Shown piece by piece: positions 12,746 through 26,039 of a DNA stretch of 64,000 nt (position 1 is its first letter; every line of letters starts with the position of its first letter). The position numbers and the translations under genes are program-made. Source of the DNA: Corydoras sp. C115 (lineage: Eukaryota; Chordata; Actinopteri; Siluriformes; Callichthyidae); assembly GCA_019802505.1 (NCBI GenBank), contig JAFMOC010000208.1, forward strand, positions 437,501-501,500. Reading direction: 5' to 3'. The notes below the pieces were generated by a model. The model did not search any database, was not told the DNA's origin, and worked only from the letters and a program-made list of their open reading frames with translations.

Positions 12746-13528
12746 ACCTGGTTTTTAAAGTGAACGCTGATGTTTCTGGTTTCTCTAACAACCAAACGCC
12801 ACCCTCTAGTGGCCAAACTACAGAATGCAGTTTATAAAATGCATCAGGAAATGTGACGTATCGTATATTCATACCGTTATCTGACGTTCCACCGTTTACG
12901 ACGTTCACTCTTCTCTGAGGGCGCTCACTGTTGAGACATGGGCCTTCCCCAAACTGTTTCCACAAACGGGGGGGGGGGGGGGGGTTCAGTTTGAGTTGGC
13001 CTCACCACCGGGTTGGCACCTCCCTCCCATGAACCTCGAGACCCCCCCATAACATCCCACTCTAGAACAGAGCATCGGTTCCTCCGGTCATGACGAGGAA
13101 CCGATGTTTGTGGAAATAGATTTTGCATGTGCTCCTGAAGGGGAGGGGGGTGTTGGGTGGGGGGGATGGGGTTCTTCATGTCTGGGAACATCTGATGTTC
13201 TCATCACTGGGGGTGTGAGTTCAAACTGGACGGAGGACGGAGGACATATCGATTTCAGATGACGGCCCGCCCGTCCCAAACGCAGCGCTCGCGTGGCGGG
13301 GTTCCACTGAGGGGAGATACGTGGGGGGGGGGGGGGGGGAGGTGGAATTCAGGGAAAATCTGCGATTCTAATCGGGAATCGGTCGCAGGTATGTGAATTG
13401 TGAAAGGAGTCGTTTGCAAAAGGAGAACGTCCTGAATCGTCTCTGGTTGGAGCTCGGACCAGAACAGACGAGGCACTTCCACTGGAGTCGTGAGGCGTAC
13501 CATGGGATTTTGGGGCGTCTCCCACCGA

Positions 13529-14345
13529 TGTGGGACGCGAGGACGCTTCGTCTCGACGGTGTTGGGCGAGGCTCGTTGAGGTGGGACACGAGGACGCTTC
13601 TTCTCAACGTTGTTGGGCGAGGTTCGGTGAGGTGGGACATCGATGTGGGGACACACGAGGATGGTTCATCTCAACGGCGTTGGCCGAGGTTCGGTGAGGT
13701 GGGACACCGATGTGGGACGCGAGGACGCTTCGTCTCAACGGTGTTGGCCGAGGTTCGGTGAGGTGGGACACCGATGTGGGACGCGAGGACGCTTCGTCTC
13801 AACGGTGTTGGCCGAGGTTCGGTGAGGTGGGACACCGATGTGGGACGCGAGGACGCTTCGTCTCAACGGTGTTGGGCGAGGCTCGTTGAGGTGGGACACG
13901 AGGACGCTTCATCTCAACGGCGTTGGCCGAGGTTCGGTGAGGTGGGACACCGATGTGGGACGCGAGGACGCTTCATCTCAACGGTGTTGGGCGAGGTTCG
14001 GTGAGGTGGGACACGAGGACGCTTCATCTCAACGGTGTTGGGCGAGGTTCGGTGAGGTGGGACACCGATATGGGACGCGAGGACGCTTCGTCTCAACGGT
14101 GTTGGGCGAGGTTCGGTGAGGTGGGACACCGATATGGGACGCGAGGACGCTTCGTCTCGACGGTGTTGGGCGAGGCTCGTTGAGGTGGGACACGAGGACG
14201 CTTCATCTCAACGGCGTTGGCCGAGGTTCGGTGAGGTGGGACACCGATGTGGGACGCGAGGACGCTTCGTCTCAATGGTGTTGAGCGAGCATCCGTGAGG
14301 TGGGATACCGATGTGGGATGCGAGGACGCTTCGTCTCAGCGGTGA
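13529..14345. repeat. Minisatellite alternating 64-bp and 51-bp units
   Basis: About 13 units begin with gtgggacac. The long form has an extra 13 bp (accgatgtgggac). Both forms share 'gaggacgcttcgtctcaacg' and 'gcgaggttcggtgag'. Identity is high. Open frames of the form MWDARTL... are by-products. Confidence 0.95.
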
Positions 14346-14935
14346 TGGGTGATGGGAAACCGATGAGAGTCCCCCCCCCCCTTCCCGTCTCGAACCCTTC
14401 CGCCGTCCGCTGAGTGTGTGGAATCCGTGGTCCAGAATGCGTGGTCCGGTTCTGACCTCCGGCGTGATGATGATCGAGCTGCTCTCAAATCAAAGCATGA
14501 GCTCCACGAAATTTTTCTTCGCCCTCCCCCCCCCCCCCCCCCCCCACCGCACACCCCCCCACCCCCCGAGGCTCGACCGGCGAGCTGGACGAGGTCCGAC
14601 GGCGGCGCGTTGCGAAACGAAGGCTCGGTCGCGACGGATCGGCCGCCAGCGCGTGTTCTCACCTCTGATGGACTGGCGAATAAATTCAGTAAATTAGCCG
14701 CGGGCTCGTTCCCCAAACGAGGACGTCTGGACGCGATCAGCCGCACGCCGCCAGGCGCGAGAGCGCGGCCCGAGACGGAGACGGATATTTAACATGTTCG
14801 CCGCACGCGGAGTCGGCGGTGCGTTGATTCAGGGCTCGAGGATCGATTCTGCATCACAGACGAAGAGGTGGAAGCACCAGATAACAACATAACAAGAACT
14901 ACAGACTTTAATTATGAAGGAGCACATCTGGAGGA

Positions 14936-15285
14936 GGGGTGGCACTGTGGCTTAGTGGTTTGGCATGTTCTCCTCTCAGCGCTAGGGATTCATGGTTCGA
15001 ATCCCAATCTGGGTGGAATTTGCATGTCCTCCCCGTGTCCGGGTGGGTTTCCTCCGGGTTCTCCGGTTTCCTCCCACAGTCCAAAAACATGGATCAAGGT
15101 CAATTGAATTCTCCAAATTGCCCCATATAGAGTGTGAGTGAGTGTGTGCCCAGCGATAGCTTGCCCCCGTGTCCTGGGTGTATCTGCCCAGCGCCCGAAA
15201 TGTTCTCCCCTGAATGGGCATGAAGAACCCCCTCCCCCCCGCGGCCCTAATATAGGATAAAGAGGAAGATAATGGATGGATGGAG
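14936..15285 (+). mobile_element. SINE, DANA/Mermaid type, with 10-bp target duplication
   Basis: The element is flanked by the direct repeat 'atctggagga' at 14926-14935 and 15286-15295. This defines its ends and shows insertion by target-primed reverse transcription. Confidence 0.93.
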
Positions 15286-15299
15286 ATCTGGAGGACGAG

Positions 15300-17215
15300 T
15301 GTCCTGAAGGTCAGAGTCAGGACGTCGTATTAAATCCAGACATCTACGTTTAGAACGTGATGGTTGCCCCATAGGATTACATTATATACGTTTTTTTTTT
15401 ATTATTTAAAGACAAAAAGGCTTTGATTTTGAAGCCGGTTATTGGAAAAAAAATAAAAATAAGACAAATATTGTTATTAAATGGTTGCGTTTGTCTCCAA
15501 ACGACTCCCCGAGACGAAAAACCCAAAACGAAGAGCCAAGGCGAGCGGCAGATCTTCCATGACATCACGTCTGCTCTTCGGGTTCCGCTCTTCGCTCTGG
15601 ACGTTCCGTGGTTCTTTGTCCCCGGTGAACTCGGCGGTATCTAAAGAAAACAGCGTCGGTGGGACGTGACCTCCTGAGGAACAGCGAGACGAGGGCCGGG
15701 GCGGGACGGCGAGAGCACGCGTGCCGCGGGTCCATCCGTCAGCGAGCGCTCCGGACGCTCCGACATCTCAGAGGCTTCGGGGGGAGAACGAAAAATTAAC
15801 GGAAAGGAAAAAACAGGAGGACGCAGATAAGGACGGCGAGACGTTCCGTACGGAACCTGAAGAGGAACGAGTTCTAGATACGGAGCTCAGGAATGCCTCG
15901 GGGGTTCTGCACACCGCACTTTAGAACCCGGCCTGATGGAATACAATCGCTCTCGATGACCAGCTGTCCACCCAGTTAGGGCCTATCCCAGGAACACTGG
16001 GCAGATGAGTGCCTATGAGCACGGGGACGGAACGTCGGCACTAAATGCATCTTTTCGCCGTCTGAACGACAGGGTTCTACACTCTAATATCTGCCTCCCG
16101 CTGACTCGGTGCTTAAAGTTACCAGGAGAGGGCGCTGTTGCAGCAACACGGAGTTGACACTATAATTAAATTCATTCAACGAAACTGTTAACACCATAAA
16201 AATCAGCACAGAACATTTTAACGAACCAAACAAGGCTCTTCGCTCGAAACCGAACCGCTAGGCCGCAGCGGACGATCAGCCGACACCGCAGGATCGCCAC
16301 CATTTATTAAATTAATTAAATTTGATTTAATTAAACTGTTAGCATCCTGAACAATCAGCACCAAATGTTTTAACATTTGGAACCAAACAAATGATTTGGA
16401 ACCAAATAAGGTGCATCATTCCATGACGAAACCACTAGATGCCATTACTAAATTAATTAAATTTGATTCAATTAAACTGTTGGCACCTTAAAAATCAGTA
16501 CAAAACGGGACGATTTGGAACCAAACAAGGCGCATCGTTCCACGACTCTTCACTGGAGATCGAACCACAAGGTGGCAGTGGGATTTCCGTATGAAGACCA
16601 ACAGACATGGCAACCGGCTCCATCTGCAGCGATCTTTATTTGCGGTAGCCGCGGCGCAAGAATAATAAAGCCGGCGGCTGATTGGCCGAGGCGATATCAA
16701 TCCACCCAAATCCCTTAAACTCTTCCAGACGCGTCCGTCCTGCGGGGGGAGTAACGAGCGGCCGCCGGGACAGACGGCTTCTGTGCAAATAAATCCGAGC
16801 CTCGAACCCGGCAGCAAAATAATTAGAGCGGCGTTCCTGACAGTTCTGTTGTTTTAATCCCCGCGGATCCGTTCTCGGGATTTGCACGCCTCTGCTCTAG
16901 AACAACTCGTGGTTTAGAGGTAATCCCCCCCCCCCCCCCCGGCGCTTGGGGTCGTCCCGCACGGGCGATCGGCGCGGGGATTCGAACCTGGGGTGCGCCC
17001 TCAGATCCACTTATGGACTCAGTTCCAGTGAAGGAACACGTTCTCCGGGGTTTAAAGCTTTAATCCGAGGCTTTCCTCCAGCGCTCGGGATTCATCCGTC
17101 ATCCAGAAAAAAAAAAATCCAAACCCAAAACGAACGTTAAGCTTTAAATCGAGCGGAAAATAAATCAACAAAACCGCCGACTCGGCGCAAACAGCCGTCA
17201 ACCACGCGATACGCT
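15300..17215. other. Intergenic DNA with three diverged ~140-bp repeats
   Basis: Units containing 'taattaaactgttagcac' and 'ttggaaccaaacaa' lie at about 16150-16250, 16306-16440 and 16447-16575. A 20-base poly-C tract is at 16925. The short open frames have no supporting features. Confidence 0.55.
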
Positions 17216-17217
17216 AC

Positions 17218-17318
17218 GGACAAAAGTACCGGGACAGGCCTCAATTCAGCCGTTCTCATTATCACAGCTGTGCAGCGGTTTGGATTAAATTTGCATAAAC
17301 AGTTTGGGGAAGGCCCTT
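17218..17318. mobile_element. Tc1-type terminal and internal scraps
   Basis: 'gacaaaagtaccgggacag' (17219) resembles the inner end of teleost Tc1-type MITEs. 'acagtttggggaaggccc' (17299) resembles a Tc1 interior word. The satellite begins immediately after it. Confidence 0.5.
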
Positions 17319-18925
17319 GTGGTGGTGATGGTGACTGTGATGGCAACAGTGATGGTAAATGTGATGGTAACGGTGATGGTGATGGTAGCAGTGATGGTGA
17401 TGATGGTAACAGTGATGGTGATAGTAACAGTGATAGTGATGATGGTAACATGATGGTGATGGTAGCAGTGATGGTGATGATGGTAACAGTGATGGTGATG
17501 ATGGTAACAGTGGTTGTGATGGTAACAGTGATGGAGATGATGGTAACAGTGATGGTGATGATGGTAACAGTGATGGTGGTGGTGATTGTAGCAGTGATGG
17601 TGATGATGGTAACAGTGATGGTGATGGTAACAGTGATGGTGATGGTAACAGTGATGGAGATGGTAACAGTGATTGTGATGGTAACAGTGATGGTGATGAT
17701 GGTAACAGTGGTTGTGATGGTAACGGTGATGGTAACAGTGATGGAGATGGTAACAGTGATGGAGATGGTAACAGTGATGGTGATGATGGTAACAGTGATG
17801 GTGATGATGGTAACAGTGGTTGTGATGGTAACGGTGATGGTAACAGTGATGGAGATGGTAACAGTGATGGAGATGGTAACAGTGATGGAGATGGTAACAG
17901 TGATGGAGATGGTAACAGTGATGGAGATGGTAACAGTGATGGAGATGGTAACAGTGATGGTGATGGTAACAGTGATGGAGATGGTAACAGTGATGGAGAT
18001 GGTAACAGTGATGGAGATGGTAACAGTGATGGTGATGATGGTAACAGTGATTGTGATGGTAACGGTGATGGTAACAGTGATGGTGATGATGGTAACAGTG
18101 ATGGTGATGGTAACAGTGATGGAGATGGTAACAGTGATGGTGATGATGGTAACAGTGATGGAGATGGTAACAGTGATGGAGATGGTAACAGTGATGGTGA
18201 TGATGGTAACAGTGATTGTGATGGTAACGGTGATGGTAACAGTGATGGTGATGATGGTAACAGTGATTGTGATGGTAACAGTGATGGTGATGATGGTAAC
18301 AGTGGTTGTGATGGTAACGGTGATGGTGATGATGGTGACAGTGGTTGTGATGGTAACGGTGATGGTGATAGTAACAGTGATGGTGATGATGGTAACAGTA
18401 ATGGTGATGATGGTAACAGTGATTGTGATGGTAACAGTGATGGTGATGATGGTAACAGTGATTGTGATGGTAACGGTGATGGTGATAGTGATGGTGATGA
18501 TGGTAACAGTGATTGTGATGGTAACGGTGATGGTAACAGTGATGGTGATGATGGTAACAGTGATTGTGATGGTAACAGTGATGGTGATGATGGTAACAGT
18601 GATGGTGATGGTAACGGTGATGGTAACAGTGATGGTGATGGTAACGGTGATGGTAACAGTGATGGTGATGATGGTAACAGTGATTGTGATGGTAACAGTG
18701 ATGGTGATGATGGTAACAGTCGTTGTGATGGTAACGGTGATGGTAACAGTGATGGTGATGATGGTAACAGTGATGGTGATGATGGTAACAGTCGTTGTGA
18801 TGGTAACAGTGATGGTGATGGTAACAGTGATGGTGATGATGGTAACAGTGGTTGTGATGGTAACGGTGATGGTAACAGTGATGGTGATGATGGTAACAGT
18901 GGTTGTGATGGTAACGGTGATGGTG
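17318..18925. repeat. 1.6-kb GATGGT/AACAGT minisatellite
   Basis: Hexamers gatggt, aacagt and gatgat are arranged in 12-21 bp higher units. The array lacks stop codons over more than 1.5 kb on both strands, giving frames of about 550 codons (plus) and 640 codons (minus, Thr-Val-Thr-Ile repeats). No promoter, splice site or non-repeat domain accompanies them, so I do not call a protein. Confidence 0.95.
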
Positions 18926-18929
18926 ACGT

Positions 18930-20940
18930 GACGCCGACTGCAGTGAAGTGTTCCTCTGATCGCGCCGGCTGACTCTATAATCTCCACATCACAGACACCG
19001 AGGAACACGTCCAGGCGCTTGGCCCGGGTTCGAGCCTCTTCACGCATGGACTGCACCGAAGCCGAGCTCCCAGCTCGTGGATGTTCTGCGAGGCCGCCAG
19101 GCCGCGGGCGGAGAACCGATGCTTACTGTAAGAGCGTCTACAAGACGATGTGGGCAGAAGCGGCGCACTCTGTCATTATACGCTACAGACATTCTGGTGT
19201 TTTGGAACCTTCAGTGGGGATGAACCCGAGGGCACGTTCTCATCAGAGCAGGAACATGGACAGAACCTTCAGAGCAGAACATGGAACTTTTAGCTCCTTC
19301 ACGATTATAAAGAGATCAAAGCCGTGGACCTGAGAGTTTGTTTTATATAATTATGTTTTAAAAAGCGATATCTGGACACTGAGCACGCGTTAAAGGTTCT
19401 GACCACCGGGGAGGCTACTGAGCGCCCGCGCTTATTTAAGGGAGGTTATTTAAAGTTTGATGTAGTGACATCACTGATCACGTATTAACGACCAATCACG
19501 GCTTTGTTACCTGAGACGGGCGATGTGGGCGGAGCTACCCCACCGCCCGGCGCGTGGTGGATTATGCTCAGTTCTGCAGTGAGTCGAAGGAAACAGAGGA
19601 AATACAGAAGGTATGAGTAGAACCACCAAGTCCATCTATGTGGAGGTTCTCCTGGAGTACGGTTCCGTCAGACGTGAGGTAGACTATAACCTGGAACCCG
19701 GCGCGTGGTCACGTCAGTGCGTGGTGGCGTCAGTGCGTGGTGGCGTCGAGGTCATCGTCACGTAAACGAAGCCCGCTGACTCCGAAGGCATGCGCCGAAT
19801 CTGGAGAACCGGGAAGCCGTCTGGAGCTGGAACCGTTGCGCGCCCGGGAGACGGCACGCCGATTAAGTAATCTGGTTTGTAAATATTTTCGGCGTGCGCC
19901 TGCGCCCTGCGTCTGCGTCTGCGCCTGCGCCTGCGCCTGGTTGTTGATGCCTTTTCCAGGTGGCGTTTATGTTAATATCTCACTCGCCTCCGTCTGATAG
20001 AACGCCGTCTGAGGTTCTCGCCGGGCGGATCGGCCAGAAGAATCTGGACCGCGTCGCCACCCGAACCCTCTCGGAACCGCGTCGAGGAATCCGCCGCCTT
20101 CAAATCGCGGCCCTCTGTCCCACCGCGGAACACGGCGGCCCACGTTCTGCTGCCATGAGCACGGTTCCTCTGAGACGGCGGCGCGTGATCGACACAAACG
20201 TGGCTTCGGAGCTGTTTCTCGCCGGCGATGTGGAGGAGCACATCGGATATACACGGCAGAGCAGCACGGGGGCGCTAATGAGGCGCTGGATTAATTAACA
20301 TCCTGGATTAAACCGGTTCTCCATTCGGTTCAAGGCATTTAACTATGTTTATTAACGATGATGATGATGATGATGGAGGCGCCACCACGTCAGTCTCACT
20401 GCAGTACTGCGCATCATCCGCCACCCTAATAACACCTGCCCTGTGGGGATTCAGTCATGCTGAAGGGCCTTCCCCATACTGTTACATTTCCTACACCTGT
20501 GAGGACGGGACCACGTTCGATGTTTCCAAGGTGTGTGTTTGAGAGCCGAGGGCTGGGATAGGCTCTAACGGACAAAACAAGGAACATTCATAACACGAGA
20601 CAAATGTGAACCATCAGTGGGACGCGGACGGAGGAGACAGAATCAATAACAAACCCGTGAACGGGCGGGGCTGGAGGGATGGGGGGGCTGACCTCAGGGC
20701 TGAGGGTGGACGGCCGCCAAATCCATTAATTTTACTCTTTTATGTGTAACATGAATGAACGTGTTTCCCGAAATGCCGCTCGTACCTGCGATCAAGAACC
20801 GAAGACATGATGTCACTGGCGGGACCGGACGGGACCGGGCGGGGCCAGAGGGAGGGGGGGTGGATGGCTGACCCCAGGGCCGAGGGTGGAGGGCTGAACA
20901 CCTTCCAAGACGCCAAATCCATTTATTTCACTCTTTTATC
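18930..20940. other. Intergenic DNA, no gene seen
   Basis: Short CGTCTGCGCCTG-type tandem words lie near 19905-19945 and a (GAT)n near 20357. A Tc1-like 'gggccttccccatactgtt' scrap is at 20464. Nothing supports a gene. Confidence 0.5.
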
Positions 20941-20944
20941 TGTA

Positions 20945-21246
20945 AAATGGGCGGTTCGAATCCCAATCTGGGTGGAGTTTCCATGTCCTCCCCGTGTCCG
21001 CGTGGGTTTCCTCCGGGTTCTCCGGTTTCCTCCCACAGTCCAAAAAACATGGATCAAGTTTAAGTGAATACTCCAAATTGCCCCATATAGAGTGTGTGTG
21101 TGAGTGAGTGTGTGTCCAGTGATAGATTGCCCCCCTGTCCTTCCTGGGTGTATCTGCCCAGCGCCCGAACGTTCTCCCCTGGATGGACATGGGGAACCCC
21201 CCCTCCCCCCCGCGACCATAACAGAGGATAAAGCAGAAGATATAGA
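20945..21246 (+). mobile_element. SINE, 5' truncated
   Basis: The copy starts inside the B box (cggttcgaatccc) and runs to 'aaagcagaagata'. Confidence 0.88.
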
Positions 21247-21935
21247 GGATAAAGAACTGAACGGTACCAGCGGCCGGTCCGGCACCTCGGCCCTCGGCCC
21301 GCGGTGTGTAATCAGTGTGCGGGCGCAGGGCATCGTTACACAGGGCATCTATTTTCGGCTGGGCCCCAGCGGCGGGACGCGCGCGGAACACGGCGGAACA
21401 CCTCGCGACGCGGCCGCTCTGTCATTTCCTGCCGGGATGTAAACACCATAATGACAAAGGCGCGTTCCTGCGGCGCTCGCGCGCTTATTTTCGGGCGGAC
21501 CGTGTTGTTATGTCGCAAATCACGGCGCGGCGTGTGTGGCCCCCGCGAGCGGAACAGCCGTCGACATCCGACCCGTCACGGAGCCGCGGCGGGGCCCCCG
21601 GAAAATCACCGCCTCGCGCGTACCGTGTGATTACCTGCCGTTTAGAACGCGCTGAGAGGAAGAACGTGGCGGCGTTTATGTGACCGCAGCTCGGGTTCTC
21701 GCGTGTCCTCGCTGTTCCCGTGTTTATCTGCGCGCGGTTCCGTCTCTCTGTGTGTGGGACGGTCGCAGGGACGGCATGACGCAAGGTTCCTGAAACCGAA
21801 GAGCGCTCGGAACCTGATTCCAGGGCCTAGAGTGGGAATCGGAATGCCGCAGTAGCAGCTAGTATTGACTCCCATGTGATCTGAAGTGACGTCCCGGTCC
21901 TGATCCAGAGGGTTCTAGAGGACGTGGTTCCACCC

Positions 21936-22925
21936 TCTGCAGCTAGAACATCTTCAGCTCTTCTGTGAAGGCCGTCCTCGAGGTTCTGAAGTGTGCTGAT
22001 GGGAATTTTGGAGTGACGTCTCACACCGATGTTGGACGAGAAGGCCTGGCTCTCAGTCTGCGTTCTGATTCGTCCCAAAGACGTTCTATGGGGTTCAGGT
22101 CAGGACTCTGTCCTCATGTCTTTCTGGACCTTGCTTTGTGTTCTGGTGCAGCGTCATGTTGAAGAGGATGGGACAGGCTCCAAACGGTTCCCCCGACGTC
22201 GGGAGCGTGGAACTGTCCAAAATGTCTCAGTGTGCTGAAGCATTCAGAGTTCCTTTCAGTGGAACTAAAACTTTACACAATGCAGTCAGACGAGGACGGT
22301 TCTCCTGGAACCACCAAACCCAGACTCGTCCATCAGATCTCCAGATGGAGAAGCGTGATCCGTCGCTCTGGAGAACGCGTCTCCACCTTTCTAGAGTCCA
22401 GTGATGGTGTGCTTTATACCGCTGCATCCGGCGCTCTGCATTGCACTCGGTGATGGACGGCGTGGACGCAGCTGCTGGACCACAGGACCCGTTCCATCAA
22501 GTTCTCTCTCTGCGCTCGGTTCTCGAGCTCGTCTGAAGGACACGTGAAGTTTGAAGTTCTGTAGTGATGGACTCAGCAGAACTTTGGTGACCTCTAGACA
22601 CTGTGACCCCGCTCCGTCGGGTTCCGTGTTCTACCACTTGGTGGCGGCGTCGCCGTCGTTCTCAAACTCTTCATGTTCTTCTGATCCAGCTGACGGTGGA
22701 ACGTTCTGGAGAGAGGAACCTTCACCACTGGATCTGTCCCTCAGGTGACATTCTATTAGAGTTCCACACTGGACCTCACGGAGCTCCTGAGAGAGAACGT
22801 TCTTTCACAGATGTTTGTAGAAACAATCTGCTGGATTTGACACACCTGAGACCATGGAAGGAATCGGAACACCGATTCTGATCGTTTGGACGGGTCAGCG
22901 CATACTTTTGCCGGTACAGTGTGGT
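21936..22925 (-). mobile_element. Decayed Tc1/mariner-like transposon
   Basis: Reading plus strand, the landmarks 'gatgttggacgagaaggcct' (22028), 'ttctatggggttcaggtcag', 'tttcagtggaactaaaactt', 'cttctctggagaac...'-like text, 'ctgcatccggcgctctgcat' and 'acttttgccggtacagtg' (22901) are in the order of the reverse complement of teleost Tc1-like transposase genes. The transposase frame would be on the minus strand but is broken by many indels and stops. An end with an intact terminal repeat is not visible at the left. Confidence 0.8.
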
Positions 22926-23849
22926 TCCTTCTTAGGTTCTATTGCAGCAACTTACAGACCTGCGATAAATGTTCTTGTAAAAGGAACCTTCCTTTAGATC
23001 TTCCATGGACCTTCAGAAGCTCATCAAGGGGCCCGGGGTAGCTAAGCTGCCACCTACGGGCCCACAGCGGTACTACACGTTAGATTTGTAAATATCTGAC
23101 TTAAAGTTACAGAAACCCAGAGAACCTCACTGGATGCCTTGCTTGAGGTTCTAATGCTATGACATCATCGTCCTCAGCGAAGTTGCTGATTGGTTGAAAC
23201 GCTGAGGATTAGGAGATGATTACGCCGTGACAACATCCCTGAGACGTTCCGTCCGGGAGCTCGGTCGCTCTGGACGTCTTCCAGGCGAGGCCGGGCCGGG
23301 GTGTTGAGCTGTGACTGATGGGTTAAGTGCACTGGGATGAGTTCCGTCTGTGATGGAACCCTAATCCTCCCCCCCCCCCTCCCCCCCGCAGCTGGTTCTG
23401 GGCTTTCAACATAGATGTGCTGTTCGCACACCATAAAACACGCGACGTGTCCAGCGGAGCGCCAGGAATCTAGAACGCTTCCTCCAACGCGATCGCCCAG
23501 TCATCCCCCCCCGCTCGTCACCCCACACCCGGCCCGGTTCCGATGGGCGCTCACGCCCCGCTGTCTTAGGGGGGTCCCGTGTTAAGGGGTCCCTTCCGTC
23601 AAATTTAAACCAGCGTTCTGGGTTCTTTTGGGAAGCATAACAACGAGGGAGGGGTCGGTATCATCCATCAGGATCACATGACCAACCCAAACCCACGAGG
23701 TCACGGAGAACGCGCCGCGAGGTGCGCCGCCACGGCATCCTGTAACCTTCATCAGTTTCGTTCTTGCCACCGGCTCGCCCTCTAGTGGTTCATGTGGGGA
23801 CAGACTGCAGAACTTCCCGCCACATTACACAAGGTGGCACATTTGCAAT

Positions 23850-24015
23850 GACCTCGAACGGTTCCCCCGACGTCGGGAGCGTGGAACTGTCCAAAATGTC
23901 TCGGTGTGCTGAAGCATTCACAGTTCCTTTCAGTGGAACTAAGGAGAACCACGCCCAGTTCCTGAAAAACAACCCCCCCACCATAACCCCCCCTCCACCA
24001 AACTTAGGAAGGTTT
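23850..24015 (-). mobile_element. Second Tc1-like fragment
   Basis: It repeats the stretch 'gacgtcgggagcgtggaact' through 'tttcagtggaactaa' of the 22.2-kb element. It extends into 'aaaaacaaccccccc' and 'cctccaccaaactta', also typical of the family. Confidence 0.8.
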
Positions 24016-24219
24016 CACAGGTCATTTCACCATCAGGTTCTATGGACTAATAAGTGTTCTCTGTGTCCTCAACGAGATGGGTCTCAACGGTCCTCACCAA
24101 GATGACGTCATTCCTATCCTGGTACCAAACAACAAAAGAACGTTCTCGTCGTTTTAGCTTTCTGTCTCTTCATTCAGTTCTCCACTATTGTTGAAAATGA
24201 GAGTCTGGCTTCTGATTCA

Positions 24220-24380
24220 TCCCATATACTGTAATCGCAGTACTGACAATCATCCACCACAATAATGATGCCTGCTCTGTGGGGTTCTGATTATCAGAGA
24301 ACATACCAATGGGGACTAACAGAGTCCGTAAAGGAACAGATGGACTACAGAGTGGAACTGTAGGACCCCATAAACGAGTC
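24220..24380. repeat. Dispersed 'cagtactgacaatcatcc' repeat
   Basis: The same block (cagtactgaga-atcatccaccacc, cctgctctgtgggg, ggaacagatggactacagag) recurs at 49120-49295. Shorter pieces lie at 2735, 20395, 29850, 34910, 35145 and 43240. It looks like a MITE family that is common in fish; I cannot assign a superfamily. Confidence 0.7.
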
Positions 24381-24612
24381 AATGGGAAGGCTTTCTGAAG
24401 GCCAGCAGAGGAGCTGAAGGAGCGTGTTTGGGTTTGGGTTGAGTACCGCTGACCCACACGGGACCCAGATGTTCCACTGGCCCTGATTTCTGTTTTCATA
24501 TCTCAGGTTCGCCATGTTTTTATTTTCAGGAAACAACAGACGGAAAATTCAGCTTCAAAGTGATTCCAGGAACCCAAGACCCCGAGGTTCCACGGGAACA
24601 CTAAATGGACTA

Positions 24613-24832
24613 AAGTACTGGGACACCCACACCTTAGAACGACGGATAACTTTGGATGTCAGATGAGGACCTGCCTCACACTCACAATGTCCTCCAGAGG
24701 TGTTGGGTGAGGTTATGGTTACGTTACGCTGGTCTTAGGTTTTTCCTCACCAAGAGTCCTAAACTGTTCCAAAACACATGACCCCACTCATCACGAGGCG
24801 TGTCCCTATACTTTTTTCCAAACAGTGTATCT
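24613..24832. mobile_element. Tc1-type MITE
   Basis: The ends 'taaagtactgggacaccc' and 'gtccctatacttttttccaa' followed by 'acagtgta' are inverted copies of the usual teleost Tc1-type terminus. The interior has no transposase. Confidence 0.65.
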
Positions 24833-25612
24833 CGGCAGCACGGTGCAGTTCACACCGGACCATAATGAGAACCAATTGGTTCCTTTAGGTCTTTGTGAGA
24901 ACTTTGTGTGAAGATGACCCCGGCGTTCCGCGTAAAGAAGCATAAATGAGTTCAAATGAAGGGGGTACGTTCTGCGGATCGTAATGCGGGAGGACGACAC
25001 CTAGTGGCAGGCCAGACAGACCAGTGTGGAGAACCTTCAGCCAGCTCCAGAAGAGGAACGAGGGTGGGGTTTGGGGGGTCTATGGTAACGAGGTGACCTT
25101 TCGGAGTTATATAAAGAACGGTACTGTATCGTTCTAGAGCATATTAGTTTTATTAGTGTATTATTAATTGCAACGATGGCTAATGGGCGTGGCCCCGAAC
25201 CTTTGGTCTATACGGCGTAGTGATTTTGTTACGTGGCGGTGGGTGTTCTCATGTGTTCAGCGGGGGAGGGTGGAACCTGGCACGCTAACGGAACAGTTCT
25301 CCAGGTTCACCCCGTTTCGTGAGAGCAGCACCGGTGTCCTTATCTCCACTTTCGCAAGTCCATCCATTACAGCAGACAGGTATGAATTGGAGAACCCGGG
25401 GTTCTGCTGCTGTTAGTGCCTCAGAAGAACGGCGCGGGTGCCGGAGCGTTCTGGACCGGACAGGACGGAAAGCGTGCAGCGTGCAGACGTGGAACTGATG
25501 AGCGAGACAGGTCCGGCAGACGTTCCTTGGCAGGGTGCGGGGGTTTGGGGAGGCTGATGCACGGCGTGGTGCCGAGAGGGGTGTTACACGTGGGGGACAA
25601 ATAAAGCTTAAG

Positions 25613-26030
25613 GAACCAGCCTTGTTCTCTGGGTCAGGGATGAGGTCTTGCCTCAAGGGGCGGCGTTTAAGGATCTCGGGGTCGTGTTTACGAGATCAGA
25701 CGAGTCTAAGCCATAAGGCAAGGTTCTCGAGTAAGCAGTCCATCTACGTTCCTACCCTTACATTTGGTCATGATTCTTTGGGTAACGACCGATAGAAGGT
25801 TGCTAATGCGAGTGGGCTTCCTCTGCAAGGGGTCTGGGTTCTCCCTTAGAGAGGGTGAGGAAAAGCAAAGGAGCCAGTGGAGGTGGTTTGGGCATCTGGT
25901 GAGGATGCCTCCTGAGGGCCTCCACAGGGAGGTGTTCCTGGCAAGTCCAGCAGGGAGGAGACCCCGGGGAACACCCAGGACACGCTGGAGGGGTTCTATC
26001 TCCCAGTCTGGGAATGCCTCAGACAAGCAG
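25613..26030 (+). mobile_element. Non-LTR retrotransposon, 3' end of ORF2
   Basis: The translation around 25850-26000 reads SQWRWFGHLVRMPPEGLHRE and then GRRPRGTPRTRWRG. These are the usual C-terminal words of a common fish LINE reverse transcriptase. Upstream, 'ctcggggtcgtgtttacga' and 'tctacgttcctacccttaca' fit the same element. It is a 5'-truncated pseudo-copy. Confidence 0.8.
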
Positions 26031-26039
26031 GAAAGATCC

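Noticed and set aside
17137..19056. A 639-codon minus-strand open frame
   Set aside because: It is almost entirely a 6-bp satellite (Thr-Val-Thr-Ile repeats), has no splice or promoter context, and is open on the opposite strand as well.
21936..22925. A live transposase gene
   Set aside because: The element is recognisable only by its nucleotide landmarks; its frame is broken many times.
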